Shown: positions 23,600 through 30,419 of the stretch, in pieces
Position numbering within the stretch: the stretch's first letter is position 1
Layout: the number at the start of each line of letters is the position of its first letter
Source: Candidatus Hodarchaeota archaeon
GTDB lineage: Archaea > Asgardarchaeota > Heimdallarchaeia > Hodarchaeales > Hodarchaeaceae
Assembly (NCBI GenBank): GCA_016839785.1
Contig: JAEOTQ010000017.1
Location: 1-36,072, forward strand
Direction of reading: 5' to 3'
DNA: 36,072 bases
Notes under the pieces: generated by a model
Databases searched by the model: none
What the model saw: only the letters and a program-made list of their open reading frames with translations
What the model was told of the DNA's origin: nothing
Program-made: the position numbers and the translations under genes

Positions 23600-24730
23600 C
23601 TATTTACGTTTACGAATCAGCAGAAGAGGGAAAAACCCAAGAAAAATTATGTGTATTGGAATTGGAGTTCGTTTGGAAGTCGTATCCGAAGAAGTACTAG
23701 ATGTTGTTGTATCATCATTGCTTTCTCCTGTTACAGAGAATGAATCTCCGAGTATGGTGGAATGCGCAGTTTCATTAAAAATATAGACATCTATGTCTGT
23801 AGTTATAACTCCAGCATTCTCTGTAACGCTTATATTACAATAATGAAACTCTGAAAAAAATACATCACTGTCCTGCCATTCAGAAGTATCGCCTTGTGTA
23901 TATAAGTCTGCACCAGCCCCTCCAGTTGTAACATACGTGATATCGTTTCTAACTGTTTTGTAATATTGATGATCATGCCCAGAAAGGGCTAAATCGACTC
24001 CATATTCCATGAAAATTGGATCAAGAACAGTTCGAACATCTTTTGCATCCTGAACCCGACCAGCATCTCTAACCGAATAGCAAGGACGATGAAAAACAGC
24101 GACAACAAATTCTAGAGTATTAATAGTGAGATCGTTAATCAACCAATCATACTGATCAGTAGTAATAGCAAATTCTCCAGTCCAATCTTCTTCAGTGTTA
24201 ATAAATACAAAATGGATTTGGTTCAAATAATTAAAGCTGTAATACCGTTCATTACCAGGTAATTCAACATTAGCTAAATAGGTAGAATAATCCTCATCGG
24301 CTGGACCATATTTTGTAGGGCTTAATGCGTAAGTATATTTTTCGTGATTGCCTACAGCATAGTAAAACGTAACATTTGCCTTTGTAGCGTTCTCAATATC
24401 TTCGTAATAACGATCCCAATCATCTTGTTCTCCACCAGAATTAACCAGATCTCCTGTATGAACTATAAACTCTGTATTTGGATTATTTTCCACGACAGAG
24501 GTAATTAATGCGGCACGTGTTGGGTTACTGCTGTTATCGTGAAAATATTTATTATTGTCATCATCCCAGTCTCCATGTTGTTGCCGACTATCACCCAATG
24601 CTATAAAGTGCCAAGAAGAAGATGAAGCACTTTTCGTATCTTCTCGGATATAACTAGTACCAGTTATGATCATTGGTGAGAGAAATAAAGTAAAAACCAG
24701 TAATGGCAAAACTATCATTGCTCTTTGCAT
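23600..24730 (-). CDS. Surface-anchored calcineurin-like metallophosphoesterase
   Basis: A 376-residue exported phosphoesterase. After a signal sequence (MIVLPLLVFTLFLSPMII) come the metal-binding motifs in order: GDSR (about 40), TGDLVNSGG (about 90), GNHEKY (about 120), VFHRPCYS (about 205) and GHDHQYY (about 245). The GDSR/GDLV/GNHE/GHDH set fits the purple-acid-phosphatase-like branch acting on phosphate esters outside the cell. The C-terminus has a Ser/Thr-rich linker (TTTSSTSSDTTS), a hydrophobic stretch (PIHIIFLGFFPLLL) and the tail IRKRK, the same anchor plan as the serine hydrolase at 9170 and the BMP protein. I chose ATG 24730, preceded by AGGAAG and 16 bases after the AbgB stop; starts at 24760 or 24781 would overlap that gene. 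Confidence 0.88.
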   Translation of the reverse strand: MQRAMIVLPLLVFTLFLSPMIITGTSYIREDTKSASSSSWHFIALGDSRQQHGDWDDDNNKYFHDNSSNPTRAALITSVVENNPNTEFIVHTGDLVNSGGEQDDWDRYYEDIENATKANVTFYYAVGNHEKYTYALSPTKYGPADEDYSTYLANVELPGNERYYSFNYLNQIHFVFINTEEDWTGEFAITTDQYDWLINDLTINTLEFVVAVFHRPCYSVRDAGRVQDAKDVRTVLDPIFMEYGVDLALSGHDHQYYKTVRNDITYVTTGGAGADLYTQGDTSEWQDSDVFFSEFHYCNISVTENAGVITTDIDVYIFNETAHSTILGDSFSVTGESNDDTTTSSTSSDTTSKRTPIPIHIIFLGFFPLLLIRKRK

Positions 24731-24746
24731 TTTTAATCTTCCTATT

Positions 24747-26186
24747 TTAGATATTATCATAAATCTGACGAAAGTGTTCAATGGGTGGTGAGCTCATCTT
24801 TGGTAAAAGTGATTCATAAGGAGTTTTACTTATGCGTTCTTGAAATTCCTGTTTCGCTTTGGTAACTAATTCAGGATTAGTCATCAATTCTTCAGTTGCT
24901 TCAGCTAAAACCTTTGCAGCATAAAACATCCCTTTATGGCCTATGCTCATTCCACAGTGGGCGACCATCTGCCAAGAATGGCCAGGTGTTCCAAAAGTAC
25001 TACAGGCAGTAACAAATTGAGCTGTTGGAGTTACCCATGTGACATCACCAACATCAGTCGATCCTCCAAGGGTAATTCCTCGTCCAAATATTGGATAAAC
25101 AATATTATTCAGAGGATTTTCCCGAAATTGTTCTGTTAATTCTCGAATTTCTTGGGGATATATCGTGAGGGCATTATCAAAGTAATTCTCAGGAAAAGTG
25201 CTCCTAATTTCATTAGCAAACGCAATTTCTTCATCGGAATAGATAGGAGGTTTTACTTCAGTCATCTTCCTATGAAGAAGCTCCTCTAATGTTTCGTTGG
25301 GTAACATGTTGGATGCTCCTCCCAGTATCATTGGTTCAAGTGATGTTTCGGTCATCATGGCTGCACCATTCGCTACCTTGAGCACACGTCTATACAAATC
25401 ATTAACCTGCTCAAATCTTGGTGCTCGTACAAAGTACCAAACTTCTGCTTCTTCTGGAACGATATTTGGGGCTTTACCACCCTTTGTAATAATGTAGTGT
25501 AATCTAGCATCAGGAATAATATGTTCTCTTAGATAATTACAGCCAACATTCATTAATTCAACTGCATCAAGAGCGGATCTTCCATTAAATGGATCCCCAG
25601 CAGCATGAGCAGTCTGGCCTTGAAATTTAAATAAGACATCAATTATGGCTTGAAAATTGAAGCTAACAACACTATTTGCATCACTGGGATGCCATGTCAA
25701 AGAAATGTCGACATCGTCAAATAAACCTTCCTTCACCATCCACCCTTTTCCATTAGCATTCTCTTCAGCTGGACATCCATAGAATTTTATTGTTCCAGTT
25801 AATTCCTCATTTTTTATTTTTTCTTTAATTGCCAACACGGCGGTTAAGCAGGCAACTCCAAAAAGATTATGGCCACATCCGTGACCCGGCATATCTTTGT
25901 TAATTGGCTGTTTTCGAGGAATTTTATCCTGGCTAAGTCCAGGTAATGCATCATACTCTCCAAGTATTGCTATAATTGGTTTCCCAGAACCAAAAGTAGC
26001 AATAAATGCCGTTGGCATTGAGGCCACTTCTCGCTCAATCGTAAAACCTTCTATCTCCAAAATTTCCATAAGCAACTTTGATGACTCATATTCAAATAAT
26101 CCTAATTCAGCAAAGTTCCATATCTGATCGCTTAATTCTATGAATCTTGATTGATTATCATCTATCCATTCTATACATGAATTCAC
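24747..26186 (-). CDS. M20-family amidohydrolase, AbgB-like (aminobenzoyl-glutamate utilisation type)
   Basis: A di-zinc amidohydrolase of the M20D group. Metal ligands are in GHGCGHN (about residue 105) and YGCPAEE (about 145), and the catalytic Asp-containing segment is LGEYDAL (about 80). The dimerisation-domain motif AHAAGDPFNGRSALDA is near 195, and GGSTDVGDVTW near 375 carries late ligands. The nearest characterised protein is AbgB, which with AbgA splits p-aminobenzoyl-glutamate; the family also includes dipeptidases and N-acyl amidases, and no AbgA partner is seen here. The frame is open to 26324, but GAGAGG at 26195-26200 points to GTG 26186 (479 residues) or TTG 26192 (481 residues). 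This matches the family length and leaves room for the divergent promoter. It is probably cotranscribed with the phosphoesterase. Confidence 0.88.
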   Translation of the reverse strand: MNSCIEWIDDNQSRFIELSDQIWNFAELGLFEYESSKLLMEILEIEGFTIEREVASMPTAFIATFGSGKPIIAILGEYDALPGLSQDKIPRKQPINKDMPGHGCGHNLFGVACLTAVLAIKEKIKNEELTGTIKFYGCPAEENANGKGWMVKEGLFDDVDISLTWHPSDANSVVSFNFQAIIDVLFKFQGQTAHAAGDPFNGRSALDAVELMNVGCNYLREHIIPDARLHYIITKGGKAPNIVPEEAEVWYFVRAPRFEQVNDLYRRVLKVANGAAMMTETSLEPMILGGASNMLPNETLEELLHRKMTEVKPPIYSDEEIAFANEIRSTFPENYFDNALTIYPQEIRELTEQFRENPLNNIVYPIFGRGITLGGSTDVGDVTWVTPTAQFVTACSTFGTPGHSWQMVAHCGMSIGHKGMFYAAKVLAEATEELMTNPELVTKAKQEFQERISKTPYESLLPKMSSPPIEHFRQIYDNI

Positions 26187-26265
26187 TTGCAATATCCTCT
26201 CACATGTTTTATTTGCTACTCTCAAAGAATTCAGTAAATTTTTGAATATTATTGAGCTGGCATTA

Positions 26266-26275
26266 CTTTTATATT
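26266..26275 (+). promoter_or_regulatory. TATA-box promoter of the alpha/alpha-toroid gene
   Basis: CTTTTATATT is centred about 43 bases before ATG 26314, giving a predicted leader of about 17 bases. It lies in the intergenic region that appears once the divergent M20 gene is started at its Shine-Dalgarno-supported codon. Confidence 0.4.
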
Positions 26276-26313
26276 CAATTTTATTAATTCTCACTAATAA
26301 TTGTTGAGTTGAA

Positions 26314-27354
26314 ATGAGTGGCATAAATCCCCCTAAAAAAACATTAAAATGGTTATTAGAGGATGAAAATCCACCTGTTAGAAATTTAACACGAAAATTC
26401 CTATTAAATGAAGAATTAACAGAATTAGATCTTGTACAAGTTAATGATTATTCACCCATAAATACTATACTTTCATTAATAAAATCTAATGGTTCATGGG
26501 AAGATTCAAATGATCCTTATAAGAAATACACTGGAACCTACTGGCAATTAATATTTTTAAGTGATTTGTATGCCAATCCTATGGACAAACGCATCAATAA
26601 CGCCATTGAACATGTTTTTACCTATCAACTTGAAGATGGCACGTTCCCTCATTCTTTGAAAGTCAAATTTGGAATCCTTTGTTTAACTGCCAATTTACTC
26701 CGAAGCTGTATTCATTTTGGATTCGAAAATGATAAACGAGTACAGAAAGGGGTAAATTTCATCTCTGAAAGTATTATCGAAAATAACGGAGTAATATGTA
26801 ATCCTTTGTATTTATTACCGGATTGTCAAATGGCGCTCACGAAGATTCTGGCAATGTACGCCTCAATGAATAAACTAAAAAGGAATAAATTATCTCAAAA
26901 GGCCATTGATATAATAATTGATAAAATTACAGAGAATAAGATTCTCTCCTATGTCCCTGCAGGAGCTGCTAACTATTACAAGGCAATCAAAGGAAAAAAA
27001 GTAGCTGAAATCAAGGAAATCCAGAGAAAAATGAAGAAAGACCCTGAAAATGTCAAAAAGACTGATATAAAGAAGAGTTGGATGAAATTTGGATTTCCAA
27101 ACTCATATACTTCAGATGTATTAGAAACATTATATTGGCTTGCAATGATTGATCCACCTCCTCGGCCAGAATATCAGGATGCAATTAATCTTATTATTCA
27201 ACGTAAGGATCCCTCAGGATATTGGATAAATGAAAATATGTTTAGAAATCCTATGTTAGCTGAAATTGAACCGAAAAAAGCCCCTTCCAAATGGTTAACA
27301 TTTCGAGCTTCCTTTGTTCTCAAGACGTTTTGCAAAATTAATATTAAAGCATAG
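26314..27354 (+). CDS. Prenyltransferase/squalene-cyclase-like alpha/alpha-toroid protein
   Basis: A 346-residue soluble protein made of helical repeats of the kind found in squalene cyclases and prenyltransferase beta subunits. Repeat cues: ILSLIKSNGSWEDS near residue 51, YTGTYWQLIFLSDLYA near 72, VFTYQLEDGTFPHS near 100, and a final LIIQRKDPSGYWINEN near 290 followed by SKWLTFRASFVLKTF. No catalytic DXDD motif or zinc ligands of true cyclases or transferases are visible, so an enzymatic role is doubtful. Many archaea and bacteria have such stand-alone toroids of unknown role, opening with W-L-L-E-D/N-PPVRNLT-like sequence as here. A lysine-rich segment (KKVAEIKEIQRKMKKDPENVKK) near 230 is unusual. 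Monocistronic; convergent with the DinB-like gene. Confidence 0.75.
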   Translation: MSGINPPKKTLKWLLEDENPPVRNLTRKFLLNEELTELDLVQVNDYSPINTILSLIKSNGSWEDSNDPYKKYTGTYWQLIFLSDLYANPMDKRINNAIEHVFTYQLEDGTFPHSLKVKFGILCLTANLLRSCIHFGFENDKRVQKGVNFISESIIENNGVICNPLYLLPDCQMALTKILAMYASMNKLKRNKLSQKAIDIIIDKITENKILSYVPAGAANYYKAIKGKKVAEIKEIQRKMKKDPENVKKTDIKKSWMKFGFPNSYTSDVLETLYWLAMIDPPPRPEYQDAINLIIQRKDPSGYWINENMFRNPMLAEIEPKKAPSKWLTFRASFVLKTFCKINIKA

Positions 27355-27475
27355 ATTAATCCTTACTTTACGAAAATACAAGTAAAAAGGATGATACTAA
27401 GAATTGGAGGAAAAGAGAATTTCAGAGGTAAGTGGTTGCATCTATATCTCTGTAGAGAGCGAGGAGAGTGAGTGA

Positions 27476-27976
27476 TTAAAAATCATCCCAGTATAATGCT
27501 TTTCTAAGAAGCATATCGCCATGAGAAAAAGTATGTTGAATGGTTTTAGCTACCATCCAATGTGCTGAAACTTTTCCATGACCATAGTATACCAACTTAT
27601 TCTTATCCCAATCTCTAACATCTATGTTATTAATAGTCTCAATCTGCTTTTTCCTATTATTTAGAAAACGATTTATTAATTTTAAATTCCTTTCACATTC
27701 ATCCCACTCCCTCTCCTCCTCTTGTGAACTCTTGGGAAATGATGGAATTGGCCCTCCAATCCAGTGGTTTATACTAGGCAGCGCAAAAGTCTCTTCATAA
27801 TAGATAAGATGAAATAAGACTCTTAATGCCGACCATTCCCCAAAAAATGATTTCATAGAAACTGTACTATGGGGAGGAATTTCGATGAGTCGTTTTTCGG
27901 GAAAAAGGTCTATACTCCACTCAATGATTTGTGCTGTTTGATCAAGTTGGTTCGCAAGAAAAGCTTTGGTGTTCAT
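27476..27976 (-). CDS. DinB-superfamily protein
   Basis: A 166-residue four-helix-bundle protein of the DinB/YfiT type. The metal site of three histidines is plausibly His in LFHLIYYEET (about 56) and the pair in HTFSHGDML (about 148 and 152). Bacterial relatives are metal-dependent transferases, often for thiols such as bacillithiol, or damage-induced proteins of unknown activity; nothing here shows which. ATG 27976 has a TATA element at 28003-28012 about 32 bases upstream, so the leader is short. Divergent from the ferritin-like gene. Confidence 0.75.
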   Translation of the reverse strand: MNTKAFLANQLDQTAQIIEWSIDLFPEKRLIEIPPHSTVSMKSFFGEWSALRVLFHLIYYEETFALPSINHWIGGPIPSFPKSSQEEEREWDECERNLKLINRFLNNRKKQIETINNIDVRDWDKNKLVYYGHGKVSAHWMVAKTIQHTFSHGDMLLRKALYWDDF

Positions 27977-28002
27977 AATAGGAAGATTATATCACAAACA
28001 CT

Positions 28003-28012
28003 GTTTATAAGA
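28003..28012 (-). promoter_or_regulatory. TATA-box promoter of the DinB-like gene
   Basis: CTTATAAACA on the minus strand, about 32 bases upstream of ATG 27976, predicting a leader of about six bases. Confidence 0.45.
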
Positions 28013-28155
28013 AATCCCATCTGGTGAGTCCAAACACGAAAAGCTAGTAGCAATGACAAATATTTATTTCTATTAGGCACGAAGATCATATTAAACAGAA
28101 TATATTGGTAAAATACACAAATTTGATAAATAAAAAAGTAATAGGAAAGGTAGAT

Positions 28156-28605
28156 ATGGCTGAAATTAAGGAAATTATAGATTTTGCGATAAAAAAAGAA
28201 ATTGAAGCATTTGATCTTTATTCTGGCATTGCTAAAAACTCAAACAATCCAGCGGTTCAAAAACTCCTCGAAGAACTCGCAAATGATGAACTTGGTCATA
28301 AAGAAGCTCTTGAAAATCTATCTAGAGCTGAAGAAATATTGAATTTCGATATAGATGAAGTCCAGGATCTAAAGCTATCAGATCATCTTCAGACAACAAC
28401 AATTGATGAAGACTCTGATCTTCAAGAAACACTTGTCTTTGCTATGAAAGAGGAAAAAGGGGCTTATGAGCTATACACACGAATGGCTAAGGCAGCCCAG
28501 ACTGAACAGAATGCTACAATATTTCAAAAGCTCGCCCAAATGGAACTTATTCATAAAAACAAGCTCGAATCTCTCTATGATGATATGTTCTATTCAGATA
28601 ATTAA
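28156..28605 (+). CDS. Ferritin-like/rubrerythrin-like diiron protein
   Basis: A 149-residue four-helix protein built as two similar halves. Each half has a helix with a ligand glutamate (KKEIEAFDLYSGIA at 13-26; MKEEKGAYELYTRMA near 98) followed by an ExxH helix (DELGHKEAL at 44-52; MELIHKNKLE near 131). That is the carboxylate-bridged diiron site of rubrerythrin and COG1633. There is no rubredoxin-type CxxC domain, so it is the erythrin form. In anaerobes such proteins detoxify peroxide or oxygen or handle iron, which suits a cell with glycyl-radical and 4-hydroxybutyryl-CoA dehydratase enzymes. ATG 28156 has GGAAAGG at 28144-28150; the longer frame from TTG 28105 is less likely. Confidence 0.88.
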   Translation: MAEIKEIIDFAIKKEIEAFDLYSGIAKNSNNPAVQKLLEELANDELGHKEALENLSRAEEILNFDIDEVQDLKLSDHLQTTTIDEDSDLQETLVFAMKEEKGAYELYTRMAKAAQTEQNATIFQKLAQMELIHKNKLESLYDDMFYSDN

Positions 28606-28658
28606 GTCAATAGGGGAGTGAAGAGATAGATCTGCTCCCAGCCTCTAAAAATGTAATT

Positions 28659-29264
28659 TTATTTTTCCAGAAAATTACTGAAACTTTTGATTGAAAGAAA
28701 TACATCCCAATGCTTCACTACAATATCAGCTGACCCGAATGGTTTTAAAACGGCATTTTTTGGAATATTTCTTCCACCCTGTGTTGTCATCACCGCACCT
28801 TCGCGAAGGAGCAACGATAATTTACCTCCCTGAATTTGTGAAGAAGGGACAAGTATCAAAGCTGGTACTTCCATCTTTGGTATCGGATTAGAGGATATTA
28901 CTCCTAGATAAACACACACAGACATTTTCATTTCTCTTGAATTATAGATTAAAATGGGACAGGTTCTATCTTCCAATTGGTACTGGGAAAATATTGGATT
29001 CTCTAGTTCACAGACTAATGTTTGATTTGAGGAGATAAGGTCTACTTCACATCCAATCTCTTCTAAAACTTCCCTCCTCGTTGCATCCAGAATATCCTCA
29101 TTTTTTTCTACGTGCCCTCCTGTATTGGTATAAGTAATCTCCCAATGAGTCCTTTTTTTTTCCCAGTACTCTTCTTTTCCGAGAACAAACAGAAAAAAAT
29201 CGTTCCAGCGAATCAGTACGCCATTTCCCTGTTGTTTATACAATAATAATTCTTCTACAAGCAA
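28659..29264 (-). CDS. Nudix hydrolase
   Basis: A 201-residue hydrolase of nucleoside-diphosphate-linked substrates. The Nudix box GX5EX7REUXEEXGU is complete: Gly50, Glu56, Arg64-Glu65, Glu68-Glu69, Gly71 (THWEITYTNTGG just before, REVLEEIGC at the end). Substrate cannot be set; the long C-terminal part (about residues 75-201) has no motif I recognise. The start appears to be TTG 29264 with GTGATG just upstream; no in-frame ATG exists before the box. Its stop codon region is next to that of the ferritin-like gene, with a gap of 53 bases. Confidence 0.85.
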   Translation of the reverse strand: MLVEELLLYKQQGNGVLIRWNDFFLFVLGKEEYWEKKRTHWEITYTNTGGHVEKNEDILDATRREVLEEIGCEVDLISSNQTLVCELENPIFSQYQLEDRTCPILIYNSREMKMSVCVYLGVISSNPIPKMEVPALILVPSSQIQGGKLSLLLREGAVMTTQGGRNIPKNAVLKPFGSADIVVKHWDVFLSIKSFSNFLEK

Positions 29265-29397
29265 TAATCATCACTTAATCTTCATCTTGTCAATTTTGTA
29301 TCTTATCTTCAACTTCGGAATTATGAAACATTTAAAGTTGCTTAACCAGGAAAGGAAAAGTCATCTCTGGAAAAGATTCAGATGTTTTCTGAGCTGT

Positions 29398-29409
29398 AGA
29401 TATATAATC
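29398..29409 (+). promoter_or_regulatory. TATA-box promoter of the GNAT acetyltransferase gene
   Basis: AGATATATAATC is centred about 36 bases before GTG 29440, so transcription should begin near 29430. It supports the GTG start over ATG or TTG codons further upstream. Confidence 0.45.
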
Positions 29410-29439
29410 GAAATAGTACAGAGAAAATGGGTTCTTATT

Positions 29440-30351
29440 GTGAAAATCCAATCACGTCCTTACAACAAACAGCACGATTTTACTCTTATTATGAGATTTC
29501 TCGCCAATCTCTTTGAAAGTACTAAATCATATGAAAATTGGTTTCCTGACCGATTTGAAAATAGTAGTGATTCCCGTGAAGATGCGATAAGAGTTTGGGA
29601 GAGACTAGATGATACAATAAATCCTCCTATTCAAGAAATCATTGCAGTAACGACTCGTGATTCACCTATAGATTTTTTTCTACATGTTGATCCCAATTAT
29701 AAGCATATTGAACGGGAAATGATTAAGTGGATAGAAGAACATCATAAAAAATCAATTCCAAGAGAGAAAAACGAAATAGACGTGAAGATAAATATTCTAG
29801 AAGGAAATGTTGAACGAGAAAGTCTTTTATCTGAATTGGGTTATAATAAGAAACAAATTTATGGATATTATCGAATTAGACAGGGTAATGCTTCAATACC
29901 TGAGTATAAATGCCCTGAGATCTTTGAAATTAGAACTCTTAAACATTCTGACTATGAGCAGCTTGCATTGCTTATTAGACGAGTATTTGGCCATGGAGAA
30001 TCATTTAATGCAGGAGTCCTAGAATGGATTGCACGTTGTTCTTTTTACAATCCCGAGTTAGACCTAGTTATAGTCACCCCCGAAGATACAATCGCGTCTT
30101 TTTGTACTTTTAGGATTGATCCTATTAGTCATATCATTAGTTTAGAACCAATGGGAACTAATCCTGACTTTAGAGGCCTAGGATTAGGAAAAGCAATATT
30201 AACAGAAGGAATTAAACGATCGATGAAGTTTAATCCCCCTTTTTTCTATATTGATGGAGCTGCAGATACCCCAGCTGCGAATCGATTATATGATGTTACT
30301 GGATTTACAGAGAAATATGCAATCAACTCATGGATAAAACGATTTGTTTAG
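29440..30351 (+). CDS. GNAT-family N-acetyltransferase
   Basis: A 303-residue protein with two GNAT-like halves. The C-terminal half has the acetyl-CoA pyrophosphate loop RGLGLGKAIL near residue 246, preceded by the strand SLEPMGTNPDF, and later AANRLYDVTGF, a standard GNAT ending. The N-terminal half (QSRPYNKQHDFTLIMRFLANLF and following) looks like a second, degenerate GNAT domain lacking the loop. The acceptor is unknown. I start at GTG 29440 because VKIQSRPYN is the usual opening strand of a GNAT domain and a TATA box lies at the right distance. The frame is open back to 29287, which would add 51 residues unlike the family. Convergent with the HerA-like gene. Confidence 0.82.
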   Translation: MKIQSRPYNKQHDFTLIMRFLANLFESTKSYENWFPDRFENSSDSREDAIRVWERLDDTINPPIQEIIAVTTRDSPIDFFLHVDPNYKHIEREMIKWIEEHHKKSIPREKNEIDVKINILEGNVERESLLSELGYNKKQIYGYYRIRQGNASIPEYKCPEIFEIRTLKHSDYEQLALLIRRVFGHGESFNAGVLEWIARCSFYNPELDLVIVTPEDTIASFCTFRIDPISHIISLEPMGTNPDFRGLGLGKAILTEGIKRSMKFNPPFFYIDGAADTPAANRLYDVTGFTEKYAINSWIKRFV

Positions 30352-30419
30352 GCTGAGGAAAAAGAAATTGGAAAATAGCTTCAAATACAACTCTGATAAT
30401 GACTGTAGTCACTCTAAGG

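Noticed and set aside
28613..28668. GGGAG/CTCCC stem followed by a T-rich stretch after the ferritin-like gene
   Set aside because: The stem is only five pairs and the T-rich part lies within the end of the convergent Nudix gene; too weak to call a terminator.
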